A stretch of 64,000 nucleotides of DNA from Vibrio genomosp. F10 str. ZF-129 (GCF_000287055.2 NZ_AJYQ02000038.1:62001-126000); one strand, 5' to 3'; shown: positions 11,119 to 22,122, counted from the stretch's first letter. Translations and numbers: made by a program. The notes: a model not told the origin generated them from the letters alone.

Positions 11119-11217
11119 CTCAGGCTCGTAATGCAGGTTAGTGGTGAATTTGGCTATGTAAATGAGCTATGTGATTGAGCCACTGCCCCCATTATTCCTG
11201 TTCGATATACCCATAAA

Positions 11218-11250
11218 CAAAAAATGCCTTCCATATGGAAGGCATTTTTA
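11218..11250. terminator. terminator after mukB
   Basis: AAAAATGCCTTCC and GGAAGGCATTTTT form a perfect stem around ATAT. It has A and T runs on both sides, so it can serve mukB (+) and the convergent operon ending at 11325 (-). Confidence 0.92.
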
Positions 11251-11324
11251 TGCGTGAAAGCATTTTGATTGTCGAACGCTAGACGCTAGCGATTGTGGTG
11301 CTGACAAGAAAGGATATTGTTCAA

Positions 11325-12302
11325 CTAATCCGAAATCGACTTACTGAAAATACCAAACTGCTTAGCGGCGTAGGCAACGCGCTCAGCCGGTTTCGGGTAT
11401 TCAGCAGGCGTCCCTAAGTTTTCTATATGCTGCAATCTAGGTATGAGTCCGGCCCCATTCGCAATTTGAATAGCAAGACCAGGTCGAGCATTCAGCTCTA
11501 GAACCATTGGCCCCTCTTCTTGGTCGAGCACCATATCGGTCCCCATATAACCCAGCCCTGTCATTTCCCAAGCGCTTGCTGCCAATGTTAAAAGCTTCTC
11601 CCAATGGGGGACTTGTAATTGGCTAAGTTCTTGCTCCGTATCGGGATGGTGAGTGATGGGTTTATCGAACTGGACCGCTCGAACCGCTCGCCCAGTGGCG
11701 ATATCAATACCAATACCGACCGCACCTTGGTGCAGGTTGGCTTTACCATCAGAGGCGGCGGTTGAACATCTCATCATCGCCATGACTGGGTAGCCCTTAA
11801 ACACGATGATACGCACGTCAGGTACGCCCTCAAAGCTGTAGCCATTGAAACACTCATCGAATTTGATCAGGTTTTCTACAACGGCGACATCATTTTTACC
11901 ACCAAGAGAAAACAGCCCCGCCAGTGCATTACTAATATGACGTTCTACATCTTCTTTGCCAACCGTATCTCCAGAAGGCTTGGTATACACACCATCCTTA
12001 TGGGAGACGATCACTAAGATCCCTTTACCACCACTGCCTTGAGCAGGTTTGATAACAAAGCCGGGCCATTTAAGCACCATTTTATGGATGGTTTTTACTT
12101 CCGCTTGATGGCTAATAACCCCGATCAATGCGGGAGTAGTACACCCAGCTTGCTCGGCAATAATTTTGGTTTTCAGTTTGTCATCGACCAAAGGATACTT
12201 AGAACGATCATTGTAACGAGCGATATAGCTGTGGTTACGCTGATTCATTCCCATGATACCTTTGTGCTTCAATTTACTTGGAGAGGTAAACTGTGAAAAC
12301 AT
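11325..12302 (-). CDS. RimK-related ATP-grasp ligase-like protein
   Basis: ATP-grasp fold protein of 325 residues, related to alpha-L-glutamate ligases (RimK-like). Visible motifs are FVIKPAQGSGGKGI (ATP-binding loop), a middle segment VPDVRIIVFKGYPVMAMMR, and MVLELNARPGLAIQIANG, which carries the metal-binding Glu/Asn. It has no signal peptide, so it should act in the cytoplasm. It is the last gene of a tight three-gene operon with a retropepsin-like lipoprotein and a 7TM protein, 2 bases after the latter. The substrate is unknown. Addition of an amino acid to a peptide or to a carboxylate is the family-level expectation only. Confidence 0.8.
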   Translation of the reverse strand: MFSQFTSPSKLKHKGIMGMNQRNHSYIARYNDRSKYPLVDDKLKTKIIAEQAGCTTPALIGVISHQAEVKTIHKMVLKWPGFVIKPAQGSGGKGILVIVSHKDGVYTKPSGDTVGKEDVERHISNALAGLFSLGGKNDVAVVENLIKFDECFNGYSFEGVPDVRIIVFKGYPVMAMMRCSTAASDGKANLHQGAVGIGIDIATGRAVRAVQFDKPITHHPDTEQELSQLQVPHWEKLLTLAASAWEMTGLGYMGTDMVLDQEEGPMVLELNARPGLAIQIANGAGLIPRLQHIENLGTPAEYPKPAERVAYAAKQFGIFSKSISD

Positions 12303-12304
12303 AG

Positions 12305-13810
12305 TTAGTCCTCCGCGAGTGGTTTGAAGCGGCGCAGCTCAGTTAAACGATAACCAGTGTAGGTACCAAGCAACAAAATAGCGGCCAATACAATCAGTTG
12401 AAGACCAATAAAGTTAAAGGTCAAATGCTGAATGTAGCTGTTGGTCATCGCTAAATAGACAAGAACTGCTGTTAGCAATGAACCACCGCCTTGCAGTACC
12501 ACTTCCTTAGGCCCTTCCTCTTCCCACAGAATCGACATACGTTCGATGGTCCATGAAAGGATAATCATAGGGAAGAAGGTAATCGAAAGCCCTTCCGTGA
12601 GACCAATATTGAAGGCGATGACGGTAAAGGCCGAGATGATCATTATTACGGTAATAATGACGGCGGATATTCGCGAAACAAGCAATAGGTTGAGCTTAGA
12701 AAGGTAGCTACGAATCACTAAGCCTGTGCCGACGATGAGTAAGAAACCCACAATGCCGGTAATCAGTTGAGTCTGTACAAAGGCTACTGCGATAAGAACA
12801 GGCATGAAGGTGCCAGATGTTTTTAGCCCAACAATGACACGAAGGAATACAACCAGAAGCGCACCGATAGGGATCAACATAATGGTTTTAAACATCGCTT
12901 GCTCTTCGAGTGGCAAACTATGGATAGAAATGTTGAGTAGCCCATCAGCCTCAACTTTTCCATTGGTTGCTTGCTTAGGTGACACCTCTTGAGCAATCAT
13001 AGAGAAATGCACCTGGCTATTTTTACCACCGACCAGATCGAGCAAGGATACGTTAGATTCGTCCCAAATAAGCAGGTTATCTTGAGTCTCAGGAGTGCCT
13101 AAGGTCGGATTAAATAGCTCCCATTTGTTGCCATCCCACACCTGATTCATTTGTTGTATGCTTTGACGTCGACGCCCATCTTCCAATTCAATAACACCGA
13201 CGACTTTACTCGGTATTTGCGCATAGGCGAGAAGTTTGTCTACGGCTTCGACTTTGGAGAGAGTATTTAATATAAGCGCTGAATTTTGGCTTTCACTGTC
13301 GTTGAGCGTTTTAATGAGCTCGCGCGTGAAAGTGACATCATCGGCCGAACGTTGATTTGCGCGTTCAATGAGCGCGTTTGCCGCCGCTTCCACTGGTCCA
13401 TCAAACGTTGGCTTCACAATCTCACCACTTGGTTTGATCGGGCTCACTTTTGCTTGTGGGTCGACTAAGAATTGCGTTTTATAATAGATAGTTTGATCGC
13501 CGTCTGCTTCACGAATAGACCATTCAGCACGTCGACCGGAATCGGTATTGATATAAGAGACACCGTAGCCAGGTGAAGACGCCGACTCGTTGACGAGAGT
13601 GTATCCGGCTTGAGTATGAGGGGCGGCGAGTGAAGCTTTCACCGGTTTATTCTGAGCCGTGAACTCTATTCGTGCTTCGATATCCCAGACTTGGCGTGTT
13701 TCACCTGGTATCCAAGGAACACCATAGGTCTGATGCCTTAGCACACTCAGTGCAATCCCTGCGATGATCAGCAGAACAACTGACAGATAAAATGGTACTT
13801 TTGACGTCAT
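12305..13810 (-). CDS. inactive transglutaminase-like protein with seven C-terminal TM helices
   Basis: Membrane protein of 501 residues. It has an N-terminal TM anchor (about residues 5-24), a periplasmic region of about 290 residues resembling a transglutaminase-like domain, and seven predicted TM helices from about residue 310 to the end (for example IMLIPIGALLVVFLRVIVGL). The periplasmic fold lacks an obvious Cys-His-Asp triad, which fits the 'inactive transglutaminase, 7TM' family. It lies between the retropepsin-like lipoprotein (10-base gap) and the ATP-grasp gene (2-base gap). It may link the periplasmic and cytoplasmic partners (inference). Confidence 0.8.
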   Translation of the reverse strand: MTSKVPFYLSVVLLIIAGIALSVLRHQTYGVPWIPGETRQVWDIEARIEFTAQNKPVKASLAAPHTQAGYTLVNESASSPGYGVSYINTDSGRRAEWSIREADGDQTIYYKTQFLVDPQAKVSPIKPSGEIVKPTFDGPVEAAANALIERANQRSADDVTFTRELIKTLNDSESQNSALILNTLSKVEAVDKLLAYAQIPSKVVGVIELEDGRRRQSIQQMNQVWDGNKWELFNPTLGTPETQDNLLIWDESNVSLLDLVGGKNSQVHFSMIAQEVSPKQATNGKVEADGLLNISIHSLPLEEQAMFKTIMLIPIGALLVVFLRVIVGLKTSGTFMPVLIAVAFVQTQLITGIVGFLLIVGTGLVIRSYLSKLNLLLVSRISAVIITVIMIISAFTVIAFNIGLTEGLSITFFPMIILSWTIERMSILWEEEGPKEVVLQGGGSLLTAVLVYLAMTNSYIQHLTFNFIGLQLIVLAAILLLGTYTGYRLTELRRFKPLAED

Positions 13811-13820
13811 AACTTACCTA

Positions 13821-14570
13821 TTATTTTTGTTTGATTTCCGTATGTATATACTGGCGACTTATATCTACGAGCGCGATATCGCGAATGAACTCTCGCCCGA
13901 GTAAAATAGGATGACTCATTTGAGAGCGGTCTGCCAAGGTAAATTGTGCTTTTTCGTGAATTTTGCCCACTTTGACCCAAAGTTCAACCACCGCACGACG
14001 CTCAACGGATTCGCTGGTCGACTGTCTAATTTTGACAAAGCGCAGAACTGGCAATTCTATCCAGTTTTCATCGCTGAGTTCGGTAATGCCATCAGACAGA
14101 TGAAATCGTACCCAGTTTTTTCCGTTACGCTCGAATTCTTCAATGTCGATAGCATTGAGTGACGACGTCGCCGCACCAGTATCAATCCGGGCGTCAAAAG
14201 GCTGATTTATCGCGTCGATGGTGACGTGCTCTATCTCACCCAATACAACTTTTTGTGTTGAAGAGGTTGGGGTAAACACGACGTGAGTTGGCGTGCTTTC
14301 TTTGTCCGCTCCCTCGGAGCCAGGCGCGGGAACTAAAGTTATCGTCGCGTGCTGCAGTTTCTCTTGAAGAGACAGGATTTCAGCTTCTAAACTGTCAACA
14401 TAATCGGTCTGATTACTCACCGCCAATTCGATGTTAGTCAATTTATTCGTAAGGAGAGCGTTTGATTCTTGAATAGCAGAGATAGTGTCGTTATGAAATT
14501 GTTCGCTATTGGTTTGAACACAACCAGACAATAAGCCAAGGGCGAGGACGGGAGCTAATCTTTTCAACAT
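13821..14570 (-). CDS. retropepsin-like aspartic protease lipoprotein (Zn_protease/RimB-related family)
   Basis: Predicted lipoprotein of 249 residues. The signal MLKRLAPVLALGLLSGC gives a lipobox with Cys17. A coiled-coil-like segment follows, then a retropepsin-like domain with the aspartic-protease motif DARIDTGAATSSLNA and the C-terminal ILLGREFI. Databases often call this family 'ATP-dependent zinc protease', but the visible motif is DTGA and no zinc motif is seen. The ATG at 14570 is preferred to an upstream start because it follows AAGGT and begins the signal peptide directly. It is first in the operon with the 7TM and ATP-grasp genes. Confidence 0.82.
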   Translation of the reverse strand: MLKRLAPVLALGLLSGCVQTNSEQFHNDTISAIQESNALLTNKLTNIELAVSNQTDYVDSLEAEILSLQEKLQHATITLVPAPGSEGADKESTPTHVVFTPTSSTQKVVLGEIEHVTIDAINQPFDARIDTGAATSSLNAIDIEEFERNGKNWVRFHLSDGITELSDENWIELPVLRFVKIRQSTSESVERRAVVELWVKVGKIHEKAQFTLADRSQMSHPILLGREFIRDIALVDISRQYIHTEIKQK

Positions 14571-14620
14571 TGGAAACCTTAAAGGGCCATTAAACGTAAT
14601 TATTCGTGTATTTTCCTGCA

Positions 14621-14648
14621 AAGAAGGGAGGGTTGGGTTTCCCTTCTT
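14621..14648 (-). terminator. hairpin between cmoB and the protease operon
   Basis: AAGAAGGGA and TCCCTTCTT form a 9-bp stem with a 10-base loop. On the minus strand only a short T run follows (TTTGC). It could be a weak cmoB terminator or an attenuator, so that some cmoB transcription reads into the operon. Confidence 0.45.
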
Positions 14649-14702
14649 AATAGCAGCAGGAGAATATCTTATCCGCTAAAATGCAGGTTAGAATATTGTC
14701 AA

Positions 14703-15674
14703 TTATGGCTTATTCGCGATCAAAATTGCACGGCGTGGCGCAGGGTGCCCTTCGCGGGTTTTGCTGGCGTCATTTGGGTCGAGATAATCGGGTAGTGAGT
14801 TATGAGTCATCCACTCCGTCGTTCTCTGCTCTCCGATGGTGGTTGTGTTCTCATCCACGATGCGAACGTTAACAAAGCCAACTTGTTCTAGCCAAACTTT
14901 TAACGCACGGGCTGATGGGAAGAAATAGACGTTTCGCATTTGCGCATAGCGGTCGACGGGCACAAGCACCGTGTTTTCATCCCCTTCAATGACCAAGGTT
15001 TCTAGCACCAACTCTCCCCCCTTTACTAACTGATCTTTCAATTGGATAAGATGATCAAGGGGTGACCGGCGATGGTAAAGCACCCCCATGCTAAACACGG
15101 TGTCAAATGCTTCAAGTTTTGGTAACTGCTCAATACCTAAAGGCAATAGGTGGGTGCGTTGGTCACCCCCCATCAATTTTCTAATCGCTTCGAACTGAAC
15201 CAAAAAAAGGTGAGAAGGGTCAATGCCAATACAGAGACGGGCTTGCTCGCCAAGCATTCGCCACATGTGGTACCCATTGCCACAGCCAACATCGAGTACA
15301 GATCGATTTTTAAGAGGTGAAATATGAGGCAGGACGCGATCCCATTTCCAGTCGCTTCGCCACTCGGTATCAATATGAATATCATGTACAGTGTATGGGC
15401 CTTTACGCCAAGGGTGAAAAGTCTTAAGTAAGTTTTCTAGTTTCTTAGTTTCCCCTTGTGACAGGGGAGTTTGGTTGCTTAAAGACACCAATTCTTTCAG
15501 ATCGATATTATCGGGCTTACCCGATTGGATCTTCTTAAGCGCTCTTAACCAGCGTTCAAAGTCGCCATGTTCTGCGTTTTGCCAATCCGTTAGCTGCTGT
15601 GGGAGAGTGTTGAGCCAAGGTTGAAGGCGGTCATCATTCGCGATGAGTTGATAGATATTTGCAAAATCGAACAT
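14703..15674 (-). CDS. cmoB: CmoB, tRNA U34 carboxymethyltransferase
   Basis: Transfers the carboxymethyl group of carboxy-S-adenosylmethionine to 5-hydroxyuridine at tRNA position 34, forming cmo5U. At 323 residues it equals the E. coli protein. The N-terminal region has WLNTLPQQL and a basic stretch. The Rossmann methyltransferase domain carries [22 protein letters not shown] and [15 protein letters not shown]. It lies downstream of cmoA on the same strand but 206 bases away. The next enzyme in the pathway, CmoM, which methylates cmo5U to mcmo5U, is only a pseudogene at 4.1 kb. Confidence 0.96.
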   Translation of the reverse strand: MFDFANIYQLIANDDRLQPWLNTLPQQLTDWQNAEHGDFERWLRALKKIQSGKPDNIDLKELVSLSNQTPLSQGETKKLENLLKTFHPWRKGPYTVHDIHIDTEWRSDWKWDRVLPHISPLKNRSVLDVGCGNGYHMWRMLGEQARLCIGIDPSHLFLVQFEAIRKLMGGDQRTHLLPLGIEQLPKLEAFDTVFSMGVLYHRRSPLDHLIQLKDQLVKGGELVLETLVIEGDENTVLVPVDRYAQMRNVYFFPSARALKVWLEQVGFVNVRIVDENTTTIGEQRTTEWMTHNSLPDYLDPNDASKTREGHPAPRRAILIANKP

Positions 15675-15826
15675 GGTTGTGTTCCTGTAAAGAGATCGAA
15701 TGTTCTAGTCGTCATGATCAAAGCATCGCTTATTTTTTTTAAAGCTGGATGCAAAAAGAAAATGACTGAACAAAGTTAGGCACACTTTGAGTGTTCACTC
15801 TCTGTGTGTCTTCAATTAACAAGTGT

Positions 15827-15873
15827 GCTGAATTAAATTGCACCGAATTAAAACTAAGTACGCTGAATTAAAA
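15827..15873. repeat. three imperfect 11-13 bp direct repeats between cmoA and cmoB
   Basis: GCTGAATTAAA (15827-15837), ACCGAATTAAAA (15842-15853) and CGCTGAATTAAAA (15861-15873) recur at 15-19 base spacing just after the cmoA stop. No function is recognised. They could be slippage products or a protein site. Confidence 0.5.
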
Positions 15874-15880
15874 CCGAACG

Positions 15881-16639
<759 letters not shown>

Positions 16640-16786
16640 TCAGCAATAGAGGGGTACAACATCCCCAATAAAAGGGGGCGTATTTTACGCAATAATTCGT
16701 CCCATGTCACGAAATCACGACAGTACAACTTCAGTAAGGGCGGACAATAAGAAGTTAAACCTATGGGAATCCATTCTAAACACGCC

Positions 16787-17653
16787 CTAGAACATCGACA
16801 TTTGGTGATCGCCTTTCATTGCGGGAAAATCAGCGAGAGGAGGAAGCGAAACTTCCTCAGCTAACTTGTCGTATAGCCGTGTCGCAAGTTGCGGGGCTTC
16901 GACATTATCGGGCGTATGTATCATCACGTAAGGTTGTTTTCCCTCAGCTATCCATATTGGCAATTTTTTAAGCCAGGGTTCAAAGAAAGCAACGTTGGCG
17001 TCTTGTTCGGGGTGGCCTATGAATCGAATCACTGGGTTTTCTGCGGTGGCTATAGCATGAACAGGAACGCGTGGTTTCTTTTGATGCGCATCGATGACCG
17101 CTTCTGTCGTTGGCGGTGCAGAAAAGACTGGACGGCTATCCATAATCGTGCGATTGATGCCTTCTTCAACGAGCCATTGATTAAAGTGCTTTTCTTCATT
17201 CTTTTTGTTAAAAAAACCAAGGTGGCGAACTTCGACGCCGAGCTGCATGTCTTTCGGGAAATACGTGCAAAACTTTTGTAGGGTAGGGAGCATGCTGGGT
17301 TCAAAGCTGTGCGGTAGTTGAATTGTCCATTGCCCTATCCGGTCGTGTAGTGGAGACATGGTGGTCAAAAATTCTCTCAACTCTGCCTGACATTGCCGGA
17401 GTTGCTGTTGGTGAGTAATGTATTTGGGCAGTTTAAACGTAAAGCGAAAATTCTGGTGAGTCGCGGCTTTCCAGTTTAGGACTGTGGGTATGCTCGGTGT
17501 AGCGTAAAACGTCGTATTCCCTTCAACCGTATGAAAAACTTGACTGTACTTTTCTAGGCGCTCTGCAGGTTTGGTCCCTTTTCCATAGAACGGACTTTGC
17601 CACTCAGAATGAGACCACATCGTGAGTCCAAGCCTTAAAGGTAAAGTTGCCAT
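16787..17653 (-). CDS. yecE: DUF72 (YecE-like) protein
   Basis: Predicted cytoplasmic TIM-barrel protein of 288 residues in the DUF72 family. Function is not established. Typical segments are LRLGLTMWSHSEWQSPFYG, VEGNTTFYATPS, FRFTFKLPKYITH and PYVMIHTPDN near the C terminus. The ATG at 17653 was chosen because the upstream extension starts at TTG, although the ribosome-binding site is weak. E. coli yecE lies in the same neighbourhood (aspS, yecE, cmoA, cmoB), which supports orthology. Confidence 0.8.
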   Translation of the reverse strand: MATLPLRLGLTMWSHSEWQSPFYGKGTKPAERLEKYSQVFHTVEGNTTFYATPSIPTVLNWKAATHQNFRFTFKLPKYITHQQQLRQCQAELREFLTTMSPLHDRIGQWTIQLPHSFEPSMLPTLQKFCTYFPKDMQLGVEVRHLGFFNKKNEEKHFNQWLVEEGINRTIMDSRPVFSAPPTTEAVIDAHQKKPRVPVHAIATAENPVIRFIGHPEQDANVAFFEPWLKKLPIWIAEGKQPYVMIHTPDNVEAPQLATRLYDKLAEEVSLPPLADFPAMKGDHQMSMF

Positions 17654-17705
17654 AGTCACCACATCATTATTTTGGGTTAAAACCAAAAACTACTGTACGA
17701 GACTT

Positions 17706-17735
17706 TTGCTGATTAAGGTACTTTCGAGATATAAT
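17706..17735 (+). promoter_or_regulatory. sigma-70 promoter of aspS
   Basis: TTGCTG (17706-17711) and TATAAT (17730-17735) are separated by 18 bases. It points at aspS and would leave a leader of about 200 bases, in which no riboswitch or T-box-like structure was recognised. Confidence 0.55.
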
Positions 17736-17940
17736 TAACGCCATTTTTTTGCTTTTGCTGAATATTTGCACGTTTGGCGAGTTAAAAAGCAGCAAAGCAA
17801 GATAAAACACAACAAATTCACGTGTGGAAGGTCGATTTTAAGCGAGTTTCCGCGTATAAATATTCCTTTGCTCTGTTGGGTGGATATTACCGCCGACAGC
17901 TTGGAAACTAGTAAATAATTAAGAGATTGGGAAATTCATT

Positions 17941-19716
17941 ATGCGTACCCATTACTGTGGTAACCTGAACAAGTCCCTGGCGGGACAAACTGTAGAACTG
18001 TGCGGCTGGGTAAACCGTCGCCGTGATTTAGGCGGTCTTATCTTTATCGATATGCGAGACCGTGAAGGCATCGTTCAGGTTGTTGTTGATCCAGATATGA
18101 AAGATATCTTTCCAATCGCCAACCAACTGCGTAATGAATTCTGTATCAAGTTCACGGGTGAAGTCCGTGTTCGTCCAGACAGCCAAGTAAATAAAGACAT
18201 GGCTACTGGTGAAGTTGAACTGTACGCGACGGGTCTTGAGATCATCAACCGTTCTGATGCGCTTCCACTCGACTTCAACCAAACGAACTCGGAAGAGCAG
18301 CGTCTTAAGTACCGTTATATCGATCTTCGCCGTCCAGAAATGAGCGACCGCATTAAGCTTCGTGCACGCGCTTCTAGCTTCGTTCGTCGTTTCCTAGATG
18401 AGAACCTATTCCTAGACATCGAAACACCAGTACTGACAAAAGCGACGCCAGAAGGTGCTCGTGATTACCTAGTACCAAGCCGCGTTCATAAAGGTAGCTT
18501 CTACGCACTTCCTCAATCTCCTCAGCTGTTCAAGCAACTGTTGATGATGTCTGGTTTTGACCGTTACTACCAAATCGTTAAATGTTTCCGTGATGAAGAT
18601 TTACGAGCTGACCGTCAGCCTGAATTTACTCAAATCGATATCGAAACATCGTTCATGTCTTCTCAAGAAGTGCGTAACATCACTGAGAAGCTAGTTCACG
18701 ATATGTGGAAAGAGCTTTTAGACGTTGAACTGGGCCAATTTCCAGTCATGCCTTTCTCTGAAGCGATTCGTCGTTTCGGTTCTGATAAGCCCGATCTACG
18801 TAACCCACTAGAGCTAGTAGACGTTGCTGACTTGGTTAAAGATGTAGAGTTCAAAGTATTCTCTGGCCCAGCTAACGACGAAAAAGGTCGCGTAGCGGTT
18901 ATCCGTGTTCCTGGTGGTGCTAAGCTAACTCGTAAGCAAATCGACGGTTACGCTGAGCACGTCAACATCTACGGCGCGAAAGGCCTAGCTTGGATGAAGG
19001 TGAACGACCGTGCTGCAGGCATGGAAGGTATTCAATCTCCAGTGGCTAAGTTCCTAAGCGAAGACGTAATCAACGGTATTCTAGATCGCACTCAAGCTGA
19101 ATCCGGCGATATCATTTTATTTGGCGCAGACAAAGCGGGCATTGTTGCTGAAGCAATGGGCGCACTTCGTATCAAACTGGGTGACGATTTAGAGCTAACT
19201 GACAAAAAAGCGTGGGCTCCTCTTTGGGTTATCGACTTCCCAATGTTCGAAGAAGATGGCGAAGGTAACTTGCATGCGATGCACCACCCATTCACATCAC
19301 CACTAGGTGTGAACGCGGAAGAGCTTAAAGCGAATCCTGCAGCAGCCAACTCTGATGCCTACGACATGGTAATCAACGGCTACGAAGTGGGCGGCGGTTC
19401 TGTACGTATTCACAACGCAGACATGCAGACCGCGGTATTCGGTATTCTTGGCATTGAAGAGCAAGAGCAGCAAGAGAAGTTTGGCTTCCTACTTGACGCG
19501 CTTAAGTACGGTACGCCACCTCATGCTGGTTTGGCATTCGGTCTTGACCGTTTGGCGATGCTACTTTGTGGAACAGAGAACATCCGTGATGTTATCGCTT
19601 TCCCTAAAACAACCGCCGCAGCCTGTCTACTGACTAATGCCCCAAGTGTTGCAAACCCTGCATCTCTTGAAGAGCTAGCCGTGACTGTGACCGCAGCGAA
19701 GAAAGACGCTGAATAA
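17941..19716 (+). CDS. aspS: aspartyl-tRNA synthetase
   Basis: Class IIb aminoacyl-tRNA synthetase charging tRNA-Asp, 591 residues. An N-terminal OB fold ([40 protein letters not shown]) binds the anticodon. The catalytic core has motif 2 ([20 protein letters not shown]) and motif 3 ([15 protein letters not shown]). The bacterial GAD insertion domain lies between them. This is the bacterial-type discriminating or non-discriminating enzyme; the sequence alone does not settle which. Codon use is strongly biased, as for a highly expressed gene. A terminator follows, then ruvC on the same strand. Confidence 0.98.
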   Translation: MRTHYCGNLNKSLAGQTVELCGWVNRRRDLGGLIFIDMRDREGIVQVVVDPDMKDIFPIANQLRNEFCIKFTGEVRVRPDSQVNKDMATGEVELYATGLEIINRSDALPLDFNQTNSEEQRLKYRYIDLRRPEMSDRIKLRARASSFVRRFLDENLFLDIETPVLTKATPEGARDYLVPSRVHKGSFYALPQSPQLFKQLLMMSGFDRYYQIVKCFRDEDLRADRQPEFTQIDIETSFMSSQEVRNITEKLVHDMWKELLDVELGQFPVMPFSEAIRRFGSDKPDLRNPLELVDVADLVKDVEFKVFSGPANDEKGRVAVIRVPGGAKLTRKQIDGYAEHVNIYGAKGLAWMKVNDRAAGMEGIQSPVAKFLSEDVINGILDRTQAESGDIILFGADKAGIVAEAMGALRIKLGDDLELTDKKAWAPLWVIDFPMFEEDGEGNLHAMHHPFTSPLGVNAEELKANPAAANSDAYDMVINGYEVGGGSVRIHNADMQTAVFGILGIEEQEQQEKFGFLLDALKYGTPPHAGLAFGLDRLAMLLCGTENIRDVIAFPKTTAAACLLTNAPSVANPASLEELAVTVTAAKKDAE

Positions 19717-19744
19717 CAACTTGCGTTCTGTAAGTGAATGAAAT

Positions 19745-19775
19745 AAAAATGCCCCTAATCAGTGGGCATTTTTTG
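19745..19775 (+). terminator. rho-independent terminator of aspS
   Basis: AAAATGCCC and GGGCATTTTTT form a stem around a short loop, ending in a T run 60 bases after the aspS stop. It lies only about 18 bases before the ruvC start. Confidence 0.85.
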
Positions 19776-19792
19776 TTGGTAGGTAACCATTA

Positions 19793-20314
19793 ATGACAAT
19801 TATTTTAGGGATTGATCCTGGCTCACGAATTACTGGGTATGGGGTTATTTCTCAGCAAGGTCGCCACCTTCACTATTTAGGCAGTGGCTGTATCCGTACC
19901 TCAGAAAAAGAGCTTCCAGGTCGACTAAAGCAGATTTATGCAGGCGTTTCAGAGATTATCACTCAGTTTCAGCCAGAGGTGTTTGCTATCGAGCAAGTGT
20001 TCATGGCGAAAAACCCAGATTCAGCGCTTAAACTAGGACAGGCCAGAGGCAGTGCCATTGTCGCTGCGGTGAACGCAGATTTACCTGTGTTCGAGTATTC
20101 AGCGCGTTCAATAAAACAGGCGGTGGTGGGTACAGGTGGGGCCGATAAAGAACAAGTGCAGCACATGGTAAAACACATGCTGAAACTACCAGCAAGACCT
20201 CAAGCCGACGCAGCGGATGCGCTGGGCGTAGCAATCTGTCATGCCAATACCAATAAAACGTTGGCTGCATTGGCTGGCAAAGCGACGAGTGCTAAAAAAG
20301 GTCGTTATCGTTAA
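19793..20314 (+). CDS. ruvC: RuvC, Holliday junction resolvase
   Basis: Endonuclease that cleaves Holliday junctions held by RuvAB, 173 residues. The RNase H-like fold has the first catalytic Asp in [14 protein letters not shown] (D8), a catalytic Glu in VFAIEQVFM and the C-terminal pair in [12 protein letters not shown]. It lies just after the aspS terminator and 84 bases before ruvA. A LexA box between ruvC and ruvA indicates that SOS control applies to ruvAB rather than ruvC. Confidence 0.97.
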   Translation: MTIILGIDPGSRITGYGVISQQGRHLHYLGSGCIRTSEKELPGRLKQIYAGVSEIITQFQPEVFAIEQVFMAKNPDSALKLGQARGSAIVAAVNADLPVFEYSARSIKQAVVGTGGADKEQVQHMVKHMLKLPARPQADAADALGVAICHANTNKTLAALAGKATSAKKGRYR

Positions 20315-20336
20315 CATTTTAGCCCCCTATCTTTTA

Positions 20337-20352
20337 CTGGCTATCCATCCAG
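20337..20352. promoter_or_regulatory. LexA (SOS) box upstream of ruvAB
   Basis: CTGGCTATCCATCCAG fits the LexA pattern CTG-N10-CAG and is palindromic at its ends. It closely resembles the E. coli ruvAB operator. It lies 47 bases before the ruvA start. Confidence 0.85.
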
Positions 20353-20398
20353 TTATTTATTATCATCGCTAGATAATATTGTCTTAAAGGAATCGAGT

Positions 20399-21016
20399 GT
20401 GATTGGACGTCTTCGCGGCTTACTGATAGAAAAACAGCCTCCAGAGTTATTAATTGAAGTCAACGGTATTGGCTACGAAGTTCAAATGCCAATGAGCTGT
20501 TTTTATGAACTTCCTGAGCTGGGTGAAGAAGCCATTATCTATACTCATTTTGTTGTGCGGGAAGATGCCCAACTTTTGTATGGTTTTAATACAGTGAAAG
20601 AGCGCGCCCTTTTTAGAGAAGTCATTAAAGCCAATGGTGTCGGCCCGAAATTGGGGCTAGGTATTCTATCAGGCATGTCAGCAAGCCAGTTTGTTTCATC
20701 GGTTGAAAGAGAAGATATTTCCACATTAGTGAAGCTTCCCGGCGTTGGTAAGAAAACCGCTGAACGTTTGGTTGTAGAAATGAAAGACCGTTTGAAAGGA
20801 TGGGGCGCTGGTGATCTATTTACTCCAGCGACGGATGCCGCGCCTTCGGAATCAGGACCTGTTCATCGCGCTCAAAGTGCACAAGATGAAGCCGTGAGTG
20901 CATTATTGGCACTGGGTTATAAACCCGTACAAGCGTCTAAAGTGATTTCACAGATTGCCCGTGATGATATGACCAGTGAACAACTTATCCGTGATGCACT
21001 TAAATCTATGGTTTAA
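20399..21016 (+). CDS. ruvA: RuvA, Holliday junction-binding subunit
   Basis: Tetrameric DNA-binding partner of the RuvB motor, 205 residues. Domain I is an OB fold ([20 protein letters not shown]). Domain II has two helix-hairpin-helix motifs ([31 protein letters not shown]). Domain III is the C-terminal RuvB-binding three-helix bundle ([20 protein letters not shown]). The start is GTG at 20399 after AAAGGAATCGA. It is co-transcribed with ruvB 26 bases downstream. Confidence 0.97.
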   Translation: MIGRLRGLLIEKQPPELLIEVNGIGYEVQMPMSCFYELPELGEEAIIYTHFVVREDAQLLYGFNTVKERALFREVIKANGVGPKLGLGILSGMSASQFVSSVEREDISTLVKLPGVGKKTAERLVVEMKDRLKGWGAGDLFTPATDAAPSESGPVHRAQSAQDEAVSALLALGYKPVQASKVISQIARDDMTSEQLIRDALKSMV

Positions 21017-21042
21017 GGCACATTATAGGAATTCTACACGTT

Positions 21043-22047
21043 ATGATTGAAGCCGATCGTTTGATTGCCCCTGACAGCCCAGTTTTTAAAGAAGAAGAAC
21101 TTATTGATAGGGCAATACGGCCTAAAAAACTCGCTGATTATAGAGGGCAGGATCACGTTAAAGATCAAATGGAAATCTTTATCAAAGCGGCCCAGTTAAG
21201 ACATGAGCCTCTTGATCATCTGCTTATTTTTGGCCCACCTGGTTTAGGAAAAACAACACTGGCTAATATTGTAGCCAATGAGATGGAAGTGAACATTCGA
21301 ACCACCTCTGGACCTGTATTGGAAAAAGCAGGGGACTTGGCGGCTTTGTTGACGAACCTAGAAGAGAATGACGTTCTTTTTATTGATGAAATTCATCGAC
21401 TCAGCCCAATGGTCGAAGAAGTGTTGTATCCAGCGATGGAAGATTACCAGCTCGATATCATGATTGGTGAAGGCCCTGCTGCTCGCTCAATTAAAATCGA
21501 CTTGCCTCCATTTACCCTGATTGGCGCGACAACGCGAGCAGGCTCTTTGACCTCCCCGCTACGAGATCGTTTCGGCATTACTCAGCGCCTAGAATATTAT
21601 AAAGTCCCCGACTTACAGTATATCGTTGAGCGCAGTGCGAATTGCTTGAATCTCTCTATGGAGCCAGAAGGTGCTTTGGAAATTGCTCGCCGAGCTAGAG
21701 GGACTCCTCGTATTGCAAACCGTCTGTTGCGTCGAGTTCGCGATTACGCGGAAGTGAAAGGGGATGGCCATATCAGTGAAGCGATTTCTGACAAAGCGTT
21801 GAACATGCTTGATGTGGATGCACAAGGGTTTGACTACATGGATAGAAAGCTTCTGTTAGCCATTATGGAAAAATTTGGTGGCGGTCCGGTAGGGTTAGAT
21901 AACATGGCCGCGGCTATCGGTGAAGAGAAAGACACCATTGAAGATGTATTGGAACCTTACCTTATCCAACAAGGTTATTTGCAACGTACTCCAAGAGGGC
22001 GTATTGCAACTGACAGAGCTTACCTGCATTTCGGAATCGATAAATAA
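21043..22047 (+). CDS. ruvB: RuvB, Holliday junction branch-migration ATPase
   Basis: AAA+ helicase motor that drives branch migration with RuvA, 334 residues as usual. Visible are Walker [11 protein letters not shown], Walker [14 protein letters not shown], sensor 1 in [11 protein letters not shown], the arginine finger in SPLRDRFG, and a C-terminal winged helix ([19 protein letters not shown]). It ends the SOS-controlled ruvAB unit. The 3' region holds a structured hairpin and then a strong terminator. In V. cholerae the cyd genes follow, but here the fructose locus does. Confidence 0.98.
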   Translation: MIEADRLIAPDSPVFKEEELIDRAIRPKKLADYRGQDHVKDQMEIFIKAAQLRHEPLDHLLIFGPPGLGKTTLANIVANEMEVNIRTTSGPVLEKAGDLAALLTNLEENDVLFIDEIHRLSPMVEEVLYPAMEDYQLDIMIGEGPAARSIKIDLPPFTLIGATTRAGSLTSPLRDRFGITQRLEYYKVPDLQYIVERSANCLNLSMEPEGALEIARRARGTPRIANRLLRRVRDYAEVKGDGHISEAISDKALNMLDVDAQGFDYMDRKLLLAIMEKFGGGPVGLDNMAAAIGEEKDTIEDVLEPYLIQQGYLQRTPRGRIATDRAYLHFGIDK

Positions 22048-22066
22048 ACAGAGCTTAGGGCTTAAT

Positions 22067-22101
22067 ACCGATCAACACGCCCTTGCGTTAAAGTGATCGG
22101 T
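22067..22101 (+). other. nested hairpin in the ruvB 3' region
   Basis: ACCGATCA and TGATCGGT form a perfect 8-bp outer stem, with ACGC and GCGT as an inner stem around CCTT. No T run follows, so it is not a terminator by itself. It precedes the real terminator by about 20 bases and might stabilise the mRNA end. Confidence 0.4.
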
Positions 22102-22122
22102 TGAACGATCCTCTATGGATGT

